Shown here one piece after another: positions 43,762-54,354 of a stretch of 64,000 bases of DNA (position 1 is its first letter; the number at the start of each line of letters is the position of its first letter). The notes beneath the pieces were generated by a model. The model was not told where the DNA came from, did not search any database, and was given only the letters and a program-made list of their open reading frames with translations. Made by a program: the position numbers and the translations under genes. Source of the DNA: G963667675 sp965197565 (GTDB taxonomy: Bacteria > Chloroflexota > Dehalococcoidia > Lucifugimonadales > UBA3495); contig CBDANK010000003.1 in NCBI GenBank assembly GCA_965197565.1, positions 682,001-746,000 of the forward strand, read 5' to 3'.

Positions 43762-44710
43762 ATGGAGCATCAAGTCACCTATGTTGGTATCGACGTGTCC
43801 AAGGTTCAAGTAGATGTTGCGGTCCGTCCGTCTGGCGATGGTTGGAGCGTCAACTACGACGAGTCCGGGGTAGCGGCGCTGGGTAGTGCACTTGCAGGCT
43901 ATGAATCCTGCGTCGGTGTTGCTGGAAGCCTCCGGGGGCATGGAAATTCCCATGGTGTCAGCCTTGGCGGCGGCCGCGTTGCCGGTGGTGGTAAGTCAAC
44001 CCCCGCCAAGTGAGGGACTTTGCCAAGGCCACGGGCCGGCTGGCCAAGACCGGCGCACTGGATGCCCAAGTTCTTGCCCATTTCGGCGAGGCCGTCCGGC
44101 CGGCGTCGCGCCCTATACGAGACTCCGAGTCCCAGGAACTCAACGAGTTGACGACACGACGCAATCAACTGATGACCATGCTGGTCACCGAGAAGAACCG
44201 CTTGGGGCAGGCCGGCAGAGCAGTACGTCCCGGCATACAGCCACACATCAGCTGGCTGGAGAAGGAGCTTGACGACCTGGACCAATGTCTACGCGACACG
44301 GTGCGTAGCCGTCCGTCATGGCGGGAGAAGGATGACCTGCTGCGCTCGGTTCCCGGGGTGGGCGAACAGCTCTCCGTGTCGCTCCTGGCATATCTGCCGG
44401 AACTGGGTCCACTGGACCGAAAGCAGATTGCTGCGCTCGTCGGTGTGGCGCCCATCAATCGGGACAGCGGAATGATGCGGGGTAGGCGCTCTATATGGGG
44501 CGGCCGGCAAAGGTGAGGACGGTGCTTTACATGGCAGCGTTGGTAGCCACCCGATTCAACCCGGTCATCAGGGCCTTTTAGCTATGGCGGCCGGCCGCCG
44601 ACAAGGCCAAGAAGGTGGCCCTGATTGCCTGCATGCGCCGGCTGCTGACCATTCTGAACAGCATGGTCAAGAACGGTCAGCGCTGGATCATACCCGTGGT
44701 CACATCTTGA
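43762..44710 (+). pseudogene. IS110-family transposase, decayed
   Basis: The sequence starts MEHQVTYVGIDVSKVQVDVA (DEDD Asp), then continues in other frames: ASVLLEASGGMEIPMVSALA (43,898 region), VRDFAKATGRLAKTGALDAQ (44010 region), LLRSVPGVGEQLSVSLLAYL and ALVGVAPINRDSGMMRGRR with the C-terminal Ser, then VLYMAALVATRFNPVIRAF followed by an in-frame TAG, and a last piece CMRRLLTILNSMVKNG ending at 44710. At least three frame changes and one stop. It belongs to a different IS110 branch from the 15900 copy. Confidence 0.8.
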
Positions 44711-44991
44711 TTTTCAAGACGGTTGCTTTACTCGTGAGAGTATGGCCATCAAGGTGGCAGCCAGCATTGGAGGCCAGGGAGTCGTGGAGGTGCTGTATCA
44801 CCTGATGGAGCAACATCGCCTGCCCGGGACCATTCGGGTTGACCACGGCCCTGAGTTCACCTTCAAGTGGCTGGGAAATAGGCCTACCTTAACGGCGTGG
44901 AATTGGACCTCGGTCGTGCAAACGAACCTGCTGACAACGCCTTCATTGGGTCGTTCAATGGGAGACTTCGGCAAGAGTGCCTGAACTAAGA

Positions 44992-46231
44992 CTAAACCGA
45001 AGCCAAGGTGAAAAGCGCAGAGGCATAGGGTAAATTTGTGGAGGAACTGGTTAGCTTGTCTTGAAGGCTGCGAGGGGTTGGTGATGGGGGTGAGGGAGAT
45101 AGACCGGTTTCTCGAACAATGGCAGATGGGTATCAGGGAATTGCACCGGCGGACGATTCTGGCGCCCACGCCTCGGGAGAGGGAGCGCTGGCAGGCCATC
45201 TGGCTGCTGGCCCAAGGCTGGACGGCCTCGGCTACGGCGGAGGCTCTGGAAAGGGACCCCCATACCATTGGCCGGTGGGCTGCCGCCTTCTGCGAAGGTG
45301 GTCCCAGGGCCTTGATTTTCGAGCAGTCCGGAGGTTCCCCCCCGCCCTTGGCGAGGCGCAGCAGGCGGAGTTGAGGGCAGCGGTGCAGGAGTTGCCCGCC
45401 TCGGCGGGCATTGGCCTGGCCAACTGGAACTGGAGAGTGGTCCGTTGGTTTGTATGGGACCGCTTCGGCCTCAGCCTGTGCCGCAGTAGCTGCCTGAACT
45501 ACCTGCACCGGTTGGGATTTGCCTTCAAGCGACCCAAGAAGCGCTTGGTCAAGGCTGATGAGGCCAAACGGGAGGCCTTCGTGGCGGAATACACCGCCCT
45601 GCGGGACGCGGTAGGATGCACTGGCGGAAAGATATTCTTCGCTGACGAGGCCCACTTCCGGGCGGACGCGGAACTGCAGGGCAAGTGGACGCTGAAAGGC
45701 GAGCCAGCCCTGGTGGATTCGACCAGCCCGCGGCGCGGCGAGAAGGCCAGCTATTACTCTGCGGTGTGCTTGGAGACCGGTGAGATCGAATGGATGGAAC
45801 TGGATGGGAACAGTAACGGCGAAAGCTCCGTGGCTTTCCTGAGCCAGTTGCGCAAGGGGCACCCTGGGCCTTTGAAGGTGATCTGGGACAACGCGCCAGC
45901 GCACCGAGGTGAGGTGCTAAGGGAGTACCTGCGGACGCCGGGCTTGGGACTGAGGCTGGTGAGTCTGCCAGGCTACAGCCCTGACTTTAACGCCGATGAG
46001 GCGGTATGGGGCTGGGCTAGGCAGGAGGCAACAGGAAATCTGTGCTTGGGGACCAAGGCCTTGGTACAGGAGAGGGTCAGTGCCTTCCTCTCTGGGCTGG
46101 CCAGCCGGAAAGATGAAGTGAAGCGGCGGTGCCGGACCGCCCTGCAGTCAAGATCTGAAAGTCTCATGCGAGACTCCCCACCCGGTTTCGGGTGCTCCTC
46201 AAATGCACATCTCACCTTGGCTTCGGTTTAG
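44992..46231 (+). mobile_element. IS630-family element, subgroup A, copy 2
   Basis: A 1,240-bp element with inverted ends CTAAACCGAAGCCAAGGTG (44992-45010) and the complement CACCTTGGCTTCGGTTTAG (46213-46231). It is the same subgroup as 4324-5562 but clearly diverged. It is inserted in orfB of the IS3. Unlike copy 1 the flanking TA pair is not intact on both sides (GA and TT), so the target bases have mutated or been lost. Confidence 0.87.
45084..46231 (+). CDS. IS630-family transposase (subgroup A), made by -1 frameshift
   Basis: The N-terminal frame starts MGVREIDRFLEQWQ and ends SGGSPPPLARRSRRS; the catalytic frame follows at -1 from a C CCC CCG heptamer at 45338-45344, giving ...PPALGEAQQAELRAAVQ. 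Catalytic motifs are IFFADEAHFRAD, VIWDNAPAHRG and SPDFNADEAVW. The frame arrangement is identical to copy 1 although the sequence differs at many positions. The stop lies in the terminal repeat. Probably functional. Confidence 0.87.
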
Positions 46232-46423
46232 TTCCTGTCCATGGAGGGGGATCAGAAGAAGATGGAATCTTGGCGAAGATATTACGAAGATATTACAATG
46301 GGGAAAGACCCCGCAGTGCCCTAGGCAACCTGTCTCCGCGGAGGCTTGCCGCACTGGCAGGAATGGTAGATTGAGCCACAAAGCTCGCACTCCGGCTTGT
46401 ACGGCAAATAGGGCAGGGTCATT

Positions 46424-47158
46424 TCAGTGATGGTCAGGCGTGTTACTTGGTCGCCCGGGGCCCGGCTGCCAAAACCCGAGTGCCTTGTTGAAGTCTCGAA
46501 ACCATTCTCTGTAATACCGCTCGCTAGGTGTATCGCCTTCGAGTTCTTTGCGCTTCTTGTAGTTAGGCAAATTACCGTGGTCAAGATAGCGATACTCGAC
46601 ATAGCGGTCTGCCGCTTCCATCGTCGCAGGTTCGTCCGCTGACTTTAAGTCCTTGAGCCAACTTTGCATTTGTTTACCCAGATTCTTGTGTCGTCGAGTC
46701 TTCCGGGGTCCGTAGGCAGCGCTGAGAGCTTCTCCTCCCCTCAAGACGTCGATGGCTGCCAGGTCCAGGCCTGCCGCATCAATTGCGAGAAGGGTCAGCA
46801 GAGCGGATATGCCCTTATTGTTCAGGTACCTATGGTTGAATTCACGGATATTTGAGCAGGTATGTTCTTCGACGTCACGTAGATCTATGCTCAACAACGT
46901 TCGTACAGGTGCGTCGCCTTTGTCATCTAGCAGTGTTCCTGACGTCACCCTATGGACGAATTCGCCAAGAGCAGAGAAGGCTTCTGCGTTGTCCCCATGA
47001 GTAAAGTCTGCCAGAGCCTGGCCATAGAGACCTTCCTTGTCGATTTCGTGGTGGCGAGTGATCGCCCTTATCACATGAATCTGGTGTAAAACCGGAAGCA
47101 TGCTGTCCATAACACGCATCCGAGAGCGGGCTTGAACCCTACCGTGCTGATTTGCCAT
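46424..47158 (-). CDS. Hypothetical protein, 244 aa
   Basis: Helical, Arg/His-rich, with LLTLLAIDAAGLDLAAIDVL in the middle and KTRRHKNLGKQMQSWLKDLK later; soluble. No family recognised. A 33-codon frame with a CELCG...CQC zinc-knuckle pattern starts 1 bp after its stop (46422-46321) but overlaps the IS3 end, so it was not called. Codon use looks like a real gene. It lies between two IS elements, so its original neighbours are unknown. Confidence 0.6.
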   Translation of the reverse strand: MANQHGRVQARSRMRVMDSMLPVLHQIHVIRAITRHHEIDKEGLYGQALADFTHGDNAEAFSALGEFVHRVTSGTLLDDKGDAPVRTLLSIDLRDVEEHTCSNIREFNHRYLNNKGISALLTLLAIDAAGLDLAAIDVLRGGEALSAAYGPRKTRRHKNLGKQMQSWLKDLKSADEPATMEAADRYVEYRYLDHGNLPNYKKRKELEGDTPSERYYREWFRDFNKALGFWQPGPGRPSNTPDHH

Positions 47159-47197
47159 CCGATCCTTGACCCCCCTATTTCCTAGCCTATCCTTACT

Positions 47198-48405
47198 GGT
47201 ACCATTTCAAGTTAATCCTGATGGATAGATATGTTGGAGTTTACTGCGGGCGTCCTGCGTGGAGAACCGCCAGTCTATGACGGCGCCAGCATCGTTGCGC
47301 TGGCGTTCGAGCGCGGCGACCTCCTGCCGCAGCAACACTGCATCGCCGGTCCGGCGGTTCAGACACTGTCTACTGAAGACGCTCAACTCGATCTCGGCCA
47401 TGTTCAGCCAGCTTCCATGCCTGGGAGTGTGGTGAAACTCCAAGCGCTTAGCTATACGACGCGCTTCGGACGCTTCAAATGCTTCGTAGAGCGAGCCCAA
47501 CTTGTGGGTATTGAGATTGTCCAACACCAGCCGGACGACCCTGGCCTGGGGGTAGGCCTGCTCAACCAGCCAGCGCATCTGGTGCGCGAAGTCCACCGCA
47601 GTGCGACGCCCGGTCACTTCGACGTGTCTCCATCCGCCCTTGGGTTCACAGAACATGAACCGGTTTCGGGTACCGTTTCGTCGGTACTCGCAGTCGTAGC
47701 GTTCCACCCGTCCCGGCTTGGCTTTGATGGGCGGCCTCACCTCCTCGACCAACTGCCTGGAGGTCTCGTCGAAACACACCACGGGACGCTCTGGGTCGTA
47801 GTCTTCGTGGTACAGGTCCAGCACATCCTCCATCCGGGCCACGAACTCCCCGCTCACCTTGGGGATGCACCACTCTTTCTTCTTCCATGGTTTGAGTTCG
47901 TTTTTTTGAGTATCTGGCGCACCGTCTCCAAGGAGATGCTCCCGGCAAACTCCATCGCCGCCACCTTGTCAGCAAGTAGCTGGAGCGTCCAGTTCGTGTG
48001 TCCTTCGGGCGCATCGCTGCAGGTGATGGCGACGAGGTGCGCTTCCTGTAGGCCGCTCAGCTTGCGCCCCCGGCCTGGTCGTGGCCGGTCGTTGATTGCG
48101 GCTTCCAGTCCCTCCTCGACGAACCGTCTCCGCGCCCTGGCAACAGTGGCGGCGCTGACCGAAACCGCCTCAGCCACCTCCCGGTCTGACAGTCCTTCGT
48201 CAGCTTTCAACAGCGCAAGGGCCCGCTTTACCGTGCGGGCTAACGGCTTGCCCCGGCGGGATACCTCAATCAGACCGGACCGTTCCGATGGTGTCAGTTC
48301 GACTTTGTACTTGATGGCGGGCATGTCCGGGTACGGCCTCCCTAGAAGATCATACCCAAGCCTACTCAATCTCCCATAATATAGCAAGACTTTATTGAAA
48401 CGGTA
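47198..48405 (-). mobile_element. IS630-family element, subgroup B, copy 2
   Basis: Imperfect ends GGTACCATTTCAA (47198-47210) and TTGAAACGGTAC (48394-48405). It is the same subgroup as 5565-6788 with the same A7 shift site. It abuts a MITE of subgroup A on the right, so again elements of the two subgroups lie side by side. Confidence 0.7.
47207..48324 (-). CDS. IS630-family transposase (subgroup B), made by -1 frameshift
   Basis: Starts MPAIKYKVELTPSERSGLIE (48324; an upstream extension to 48387 is not family-like). HTH part: LSDREVAEAVSVSAATVARA. It shifts -1 at the run of seven A (minus strand, 47907-47901), after which KKNELKPWKKKEWCIP-like sequence leads into the catalytic half with VVCFDETSRQLVEE, VRLVLDNLNTHK and RHGSWLNMAEIELS. 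Complete in all parts. Confidence 0.83.
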
Positions 48406-48557
48406 CTAAACCAATACCAAGGTGGGATGTGCATTTCGGGGTCTTGAAGACAACCAAAAGGACTCCGCAGCTCCTCATTTCACCTTTGGGCCCCTACTGG
48501 GTCGCCACTGACAGTGCGGTCTAGCGATATGTACATTTCACCTTGGCTTTAGTTTAG
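48406..48557. mobile_element. MITE of IS630 subgroup A
   Basis: 152 bp with inverted ends CTAAACCAATACCAAGGTG (48406-48424) and CACCTTGGCTTTAGTTTAG (48539-48557), almost the same as the ends of the subgroup A elements, and matching ATGTGCAT/ATGTACAT just inside. No transposase; it could be moved by those in 4421 or 45084. TA precedes it. Its right end forms the last codons of the GmrSD-like gene. Confidence 0.8.
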
Positions 48558-50273
48558 TTGTCCACTTCGCACTCTGATTGACTCCTCGTTCCACACATCT
48601 GGTTGGTCCTCAAGTAGCTCCCAATTGAGACGTAAAGTAGTGTGTTTCTTTAGTGTTTCCTTCTTTTGATGCCAGGGGGCATTTGAGAGAGACGAGTTTA
48701 GTTTTCCTGTAACAAGCGTAAGGTTGCCAAGTTCCTTAACGGCTCGGTCCTGAGCATTAATGTCTTCCTCGCCGCTCGCTCCGTCTGGCAAGGGCCAGTT
48801 CCTCTGCCATGACTCGGGCATTATGTATTCCCTGGTTAATGGCCCTAGACTCCATGCTTCAACTTTGTAGCTCCTGAGATGAGATTCAATGGCTTCCAGC
48901 ACCATTGTTTGCCTCCCTACGGTACCCCGCAATGGGATTCCGACGAGACTCTCACGCAGCATAGAGTCGTTGGGCCATATGCGGTTATCGACTGTTTGAC
49001 CACTCAAGTAGTCAATGATCACTCGATCTGCTGTGGAGGGAGCATTCGTTTCCGTCCTAACCAAGAGTTCCACGAACAGCCTATTGAGCTCTTGGGTTGA
49101 AACACCACAGAGCATTCGCCGCACTAGGTAACTTTCAAGGGCGCGAATACTTCGAGTACGTATTTCCTCGGGTACATCTGTAGTATAAAGCCACATCAGA
49201 ATCGGCATCGCAACACCGATTTCCATGGTCTTTACACGACGTAAAAACGCTTCAATCCCTGGAGTTCTCGCCTCTTCCAAGTCTTGATAGACCTGTCCAG
49301 CCTTTCTGATTTCCGTGGCGACCTCTTCTATCGGTAGATCGTTGGAGTCCAAGAACCTGTTGAATTCGGCGGACACATTATCAGCGTTGATCTCTTTACG
49401 GGTCCGCATGATCACCCAGTAATTCAAGAAGCGGTCCAAGTGGATACGGTTATACCTTCCCTCATTTGTGCTGCCGCGCCACCACTCATTCCTGTCGAAC
49501 AGGCCCCAAAGCTCTGTGGCCTTCATTGCATCATCGACTACGTTAGCCTCGTACATGACGGTGTTCTTGATATGGTCCGATTCTTTCAGAGGTTCAGCAC
49601 GAGCGTTCAAGACAGAGAATATGAAATGAGGCTTTTCACCTTCATCAAGATCAACAGTGGCCACCTGGAGGTAATGCCTGAGAGTGGTTTTCAAGGATTC
49701 AGCTCTCAGGTTCCTCTTGGCAGGTTGCTCGTTCAGCCAGTTCGTGATTTCCTCTTTGAAGTATTGATAAGCCTCGCCAATAGCACGCAAAGGCTTCCCA
49801 TCGTCGCTCAACCCTCTGATGACATCTTGGAAGGAATGTAAGTCATTGACGTTAGATTGGCGGACCTTGGCATCGCTGTTAGACTCACCTCCCTTGTCCT
49901 GACCATAGTTCAAAGTTAGTTGTGATAGGCTGTTGGCCCTTTCGGTGTCATCCATATTTTAGAAGGATTCTTGGGCCGCCCTGATCAAGAGTTGAAGAGT
50001 AGTGAGGCGTTGCTGTCCGTCAACTACGATGCGTTTGACAACTTGACCTGACTTCGCGCTCTGTAATTGAAGAACGATGGCTCCCATAAAATGTGGTGGA
50101 ATCTCTTCCTCTGGCTTGGCGTCCAAGAGTTTTTCTGCTATCCGTTGAGCATCACCCCAAAGTGGTTGCCATTGTCTTTCCTTGGTCCAAGCGTAAGGCC
50201 GTTGAAATACAGGAATTCGGTAAGAGACAGGGGTACCGAAAAGTTCGGCCAGATTTTGTATTCCCGCATCCAT
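48549..50273 (-). pseudogene. GmrSD-like (DUF262/DUF1524) type IV restriction gene, disrupted
   Basis: GmrSD-type proteins cut modified phage DNA. The N-terminal DUF262 part has PVSYRIPVFQRPYAWT, HFMGAIVLQLQ and VDGQQRLTTLQLL. The C-terminal DUF1524 part has ELGNLTLVTGKLNSSLSNAPW. Both are in one frame but an in-frame TAA at 49961-49959 (after ...RAAQESF) splits them into 104 and 468 aa. The extreme C-terminus (SGQLN) and stop are supplied by the MITE at 48406-48557, removing the last few conserved residues. Restart at the ATG two codons after the TAA is possible but would lack the DUF262 active part. Confidence 0.82.
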
Positions 50274-50539
50274 TGATAGCTCCTTTGCTCTGGGGCGAGG
50301 CCAGGGAATCCAAGCTGGTCGAGTATACCATGCCGCTATTCGTCCAGTGACGGTGCCTCATGTCACCGTGGGAGGCATCCTAACGATCAGTTATCGCCCA
50401 GGCTTACGCACTCAGAACTCTGGAGACGCGGTACGAGCAATTGACCTGGGCGGACATTGGAAGCGCCTCAGGCTGTTGGTCTGAAGCCGGATCGTGCCAC
50501 GCGAGGGTGGTGTCCTCCGCACCGAAGTGCGGGACGACA

Positions 50540-52459
50540 TTACCGGAGTTTGCGGTACGGCGGCTTGGCCAAAACGCGGGCGATGACGGCGTCCCTCACT
50601 CGTCTCCTGTCATCGGTCTTGGGTTCGGCCGGCTCGTACAGGTACAGCGGTTCGGATATGTAACGCGGGCTGGAGGCCATCTCGATGATGGGCACCATGA
50701 AGGCCCAGTCGGCGGCAAGGTCGATCCATTCCCCATCGATCTTCAGGTCCTCGGTGTCGATGGCGTCAAAGAGCCGCTTCCTGAACGTCCGCAGGTGCTG
50801 CCACACATTGCTGTCCCACCAACGCGGATTGTCGAAGTTCGGCGGATAGATAGCCTCCTTGTCGAGCCTGAGCATGGAGCCGACCGTTGCATCGGCGCCA
50901 TCTTCGTATTCAGCCCGCACTCGCCCCAGCACGTACTCACCAGTCAGGGCGTCGTCGGCGTCCAGGGTGATGATCACGGATTCAGGGTCGGCACAAAAGT
51001 TGACCACAGAATTCCATGTGTTGTACATCCCGCCCCGCCGCTGCTGGTTCCTAACGAGGGTGACCCGGTCGACGTAACCCGTCAGCAGGGTGCGAGCATA
51101 ATCGCCGAACCCGTTGGTCGAGGCGTCATCCACCACGACCGCTCCCCAGTCACCCACGCTCTGGCCTACTACGGACTCGAAGCAGCGCTTGAACCGACCC
51201 GGCTCCATGTTGCGGCCGCATATTACGAAGACAAAGGGCTCATACCGCTTGGGACCAGCCCAGTCCGAGGGGGTGCCGGTGAGCTCCACCTTGCCCACCT
51301 GGACTGGGGGTAAATGTCCACGCTCGACGGACTCAAGAATGCCCATCCATTCAGAGTGGTCGCCTTTGCGGTCATTGGGCACGTGGATGAAGGCTGTCCT
51401 GGGGTCACCACCCCGGTACGAGCGATAATCCGTTGCGGCAATGAACCGGTCTAAGGCCCGGTGCCAGGCCAGGGTGAGCCGGCCTCCCTCAACTTCGTTG
51501 GCGACTGGCAGCACCGACTTGAGTCTCTCGCGGTCGAACAGGCATCCGCGCACCTCGACGCGCCAATCGCCGTTGGGTCCCCGGTGAGTGTAGGGAACGG
51601 GTTCCGAGTGGCATATGCTAAGGGGCACGAACAGCGCATTCGCGTCGGTACGGAGGACATCCACCATCTCGCCAAGATAGTCATGGCCACCGTCATGGCG
51701 GAATATCAGCAGGTCGCTGTCCACCTGCAGCACGTAGTCGCCGGTGCAGGACTCGAATCCGTACAGGGTGGCGAACAGTTGCTGCCCGTTGGCCGAGTGG
51801 GTCTCGATAGATTCCACTCCGAACCACCTCCGGTAGGTCGCCTCGATGGCTACCTGGTCATCAGGTGCGTAGACCACGCGGTCTACCACGCCGTCCGCGA
51901 GCAGGAGTTCCATTGCCGCTCTATGGGAGTCGGGGTCGGGTTCATCGTACTGGCGGGCGAACGGTCCTTGGAAGTTGTCGACCACCACCACCTTCTCAGC
52001 GAACCGCGCCGGCATTTCCAATTGCTCAACCAGGTGCCGCACCAGCCGTTCGATACCGCGCCACTCCATAACGCACGTCTTGATCAGGAGCGAGACCCGC
52101 GGCCCGTCCAACGGTGCCGGTTTGAGACGGAAGACCAGGTGGTCGGATGACGGCAGTAGCGCACTGGTGTCGGTGCCGTCGAACTCAGATGCGCCCTCGA
52201 TACGGAATCCTGCATCGATGAAGGCCCGCCGGTAAGTGGAATAGCTGCGATGCACCTCACGCCGCAGGTTCCCACTGGCCGATACGGTCTTGTAGTAGAC
52301 AAAGGTGTCCTCGTATTGGGACCCATCGGGCAGTAGTTTCCGCCACAATTCAGATGACTCCGTAAACAGGTGAAAAGGATTGCACACCGCCACCAACACG
52401 GTCCCCGAGTCCGCAACCAGGCGGCGCAGGTCAGTCATTACGTCATTGAAATCCGAGTC
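50540..52459 (-). pseudogene. Methyltransferase-glycosyltransferase fusion, N-terminally truncated
   Basis: Begins abruptly at the edge of the 70-bp hairpin with the second half of a SAM methyltransferase (DVMTDLRRLVADSGTVLVAV, NPFHLFTESSELWRKLLPDG). Two glycosyltransferase family 2 domains follow: the first has DGPRVSLLIKTCVMEWR and DYVLQVDSDLLIF (DxD), the second FVFVICGRNMEPGRFKRCFE, AVVVDDASTNGFGDY and ITLDADDALTGEYVL (DxD). The 640 codons here are all in frame, but motif I of the methyltransferase is missing. The longer frame running on to 53074 is the antisense of a transposase and was discarded. Confidence 0.78.
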
Positions 52460-52460
52460 G

Positions 52461-52530
52461 GGTTCCGTTTGCTTTTGGTGTATGGTGTGCCTACAGATAG
52501 ATAGGCCGTACACCGAAAGCAAACGGAACC
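52461..52530. repeat. 70-bp hairpin, left copy
   Basis: Self-complementary arms of 25 bp (starting GGTTCCGTTTGCTTT, ending AAAGCAAACGGAACC) around a 20-nt loop. Two arm positions are T opposite G on the plus strand, so the RNA keeps U-G pairs. Identical in inverse orientation to 54834-54903. Confidence 0.85.
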
Positions 52531-52540
52531 GGCTGAACTG

Positions 52541-53645
52541 ATGGGAGTCAGCCCGCGCCACACCAGGCGCATCCTGTCTGCCTATCAAGAGAGAGGCGCG
52601 GCTGCCCCCGCCCATGGTCACCGCGGCCGTAGACCGGCCAACACCACACCCGATGCCGTGCTGGCCGATGTGGTCCACTTGGCTCGCGCCAGGTACGAAG
52701 GCGCCAACCACTCGCATCTCAGTGAGTTGCTTGCCGAACGTGAGGGCATCGTCATCGGCAGGACCACCCTGCGGCGCATCCTGGTCAACGCCGGACTGCA
52801 AAGTCCGCGGCGAAGGCGCCCACCGAAGCACCGGGTGCGCCGGCAGCGGATGCCTCGGGAGGGTATGCTGATCCAGTTGGACGGCAGCTATCACCGGTGG
52901 CTGGGCGATGACGGTCCCCAGTCCACCCTCCTGATCGCGGTGGACGGTGCCGCCGGCGGCGTGATCAACGCCCTGTTCTGCGATCATGAGGATACCAGCA
53001 GCTACTTCCGGCTGATGCAGGGCCTGCTGCGGCATACCCCTTGCCCTGTACACCGACCGCCGCCCGGTCTTCAAGCACCAGTCGGAATATCAGCCCGCCG
53101 GCACGCCCACCCAGTTCGGACGGGCCATGGAGGAGCTGGGGATACAACTGATTTCCGCCCTGTCCCTACAAGCGAAGGGGCGGGTGGAGCGGACGGCCGG
53201 GACCTTCCAGGACCGGCTGATCACTGAACTCCGGCTTGCAGGAGCAACCACCATGGCGCAGGCCAGGGCCGTGTTGAAGCAGTTCCCGCTCCGGTTCAAC
53301 CGGCGTTTCCGGGTTCCGCCCCGGTGCCCTGATACTGCATTCCGCACCCTGAGTCCGGAGCTGTGCCTGAAGCAAGTCCTGTGCTTCAAGCACCGCAGAC
53401 GAGTGGCAAGGGACAACACCGTCAAGTTCCAGAGGCACACCCTGCAACTGCTGCCCGGTCCGAAGCGCCGCAGCTATGCCGGGGCGGTCGTGGTGGTACT
53501 GGAAGGACTGGAAGGCCGGCTGTCGGTACAGCATGAAGGGCGTATCATTGCTGCCCAGGAAGCGCCGCTCAGTCCGGGGTTTCTCCGCAGCGCCAACGGC
53601 ACTTCCCCAAGTGCTCCTATCCCGACATCCGACTCAGAGGGTTAG
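52541..53645 (+). pseudogene. ISNCY-type integrase-core transposase, truncated and frameshifted
   Basis: HTH end MGVSPRHTRRILSAYQERG begins only 10 bp from the hairpin, so the first 30 or so residues are missing. Then ANHSHLSELLAEREGIVIGR, PRRRRPPKHRVRRQRMPREG and MLIQLDGSYHRWLGDDGPQ (first DDE Asp). Near 53,035-53,045 the frame shifts +1 (GIPLALYTDRRP in the new frame), then TQFGRAMEELGIQLISALSL, QAKGRVERTAGTFQDRLI and a C-terminal beta domain. Family members are about 430 aa or longer. Confidence 0.75.
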
Positions 53646-53683
53646 CTGAATCCTCGGCGGCGACTGTCGACCCCCTGAGCACC

Positions 53684-53983
53684 TTGCCGGATGAAGAAGA
53701 TAACCACCGCGCTGCAATCGACAATGAGTCCGTAGCCGAGTTGTACGTAGACCGATCATCACGGAAGCCGGCATTTCTGCGGAAAGCGAGATGGAAGGCG
53801 GTGCAGCAGGCCAAGCTCAAGGGGATGTCCATTCGAGGGATGGCAAGGGAGTTGGGAATTCACAGGAACACGGTAAGAAAATACATCGATGCCGAGAGCC
53901 CGCCGGCACGGCCGGCCCCGGTCGCATCCACAGCGGCCCCATCTGATACCATCGCCGGCCAAACGGGTGAACATTTCTGCTGA
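53684..53983 (+). pseudogene. IstA-like HTH fragment, 99 aa
   Basis: Residues 35-75 (RKARWKAVQQAKLKGMSIRG then MARELGIHRNTVRKYI) are the N-terminal HTH of an IS21 IstA-type transposase; the integrase core is absent. The TTATCCTGAACA after it resembles an IS end. Likely a remnant. Confidence 0.55.
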
Positions 53984-54033
53984 ACACTTGGACGGACATT
54001 TATCCTGAACAGCGACAGCCGAATGTCAGTTGG

Positions 54034-54240
54034 TCAATCCGCCCACATGCGATTACACGCTTCAAGCCGGCGGATTTCCATCAGCAGCCCCCGCTCTTCT
54101 CCAACCTTGATCAGGCAACCGGGCGTGTCGATGGGGCGGCGGCCAAAGTGAGTCTGCGCCCCGCCAACCGTTGTGAACCGCTCTCCGCAGTGAAAACACA
54201 CCCATCCGTCCGGCGGCATCCTGCGGGTCTCCTGGGGCAT
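54034..54240 (-). CDS. Small zinc-finger protein, 68 aa, phage-like
   Basis: WVCFHCGERFTTVGGAQTHFG is a C2H2-like finger (C15, C18, then H31 and a later ligand), followed by DTPGCLIKVGEERGLLMEIR, a helix. Similar small proteins occur in phages and prophages. It lies inside the hairpin-bounded segment, on the minus strand. The only start is the ATG at 54240. Confidence 0.6.
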   Translation of the reverse strand: MPQETRRMPPDGWVCFHCGERFTTVGGAQTHFGRRPIDTPGCLIKVGEERGLLMEIRRLEACNRMWAD

Positions 54241-54354
54241 TTGCTCAATCCTTGCGTGTCCAAATTACCCTGCGGGCGGGCCGCGGCGGAAATAATTGTA
54301 TATTATTATGGGGGAAACCCCAACTATCGTAAATAAAAAAGCGGTAAACTGGTT

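Larger units (their letters stand above)
43178..46374 (+). pseudogene. IS3-family OrfB transposase in three fragments
   Basis: Fragment 1 (43178 to about 43,495): LKPAQLRPWAEYLQIAYCLS, VSYGYQRLHILLQREGWAVN, then KRVYRLYRQEGLMMLRTKKP. Fragment 2 (about 44,711-44,985): DGCFTRESMAIKVAASIGG and IRVDHGPEFT, part of the DDE core. Fragment 3 (46,232-46374): RRYYNGERPRSALGNLSPRR, the C-terminal end. The gaps are exactly filled by IS110 and IS630 sequence. Fragment 2 also has internal frame damage near its 3' end, so the gene is dead. Confidence 0.8.
42871..46391 (+). mobile_element. IS3-family element interrupted by two other IS elements
   Basis: Imperfect ends TGCGAGTTTTGTG (42872-42884) and CACAAAGCTCGCA (46377-46389) are inverted repeats. 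orfA is intact; orfB is split into three pieces by a decayed IS110 (about 43,500-44,710) and an IS630 (44992-46231). If the two insertions are removed, the remaining IS3 sequence is of ordinary length. Confidence 0.75.

Noticed and set aside
46321..46422. 33-aa zinc-knuckle ORF after the 244-aa gene
   Set aside because: Overlaps the IS3 orfB end and terminal repeat on the opposite strand; attractive Cys pattern but no independent support.
47231..48379. 382-aa open frame antisense to the IS630 subgroup B transposase
   Set aside because: Spans the frameshifted transposase on the other strand; composition is that of a shadow frame.
52460..53074. N-terminal 200-residue extension of the glycosyltransferase fusion
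   Set aside because: It is the antisense of the ISNCY-type transposase plus the hairpin; the family sequence starts only at 52459.
53684..53983. A separate antitoxin or regulator
   Set aside because: The HTH is that of an IstA N-terminus and the integrase core is missing, so a transposase remnant is the simpler reading.
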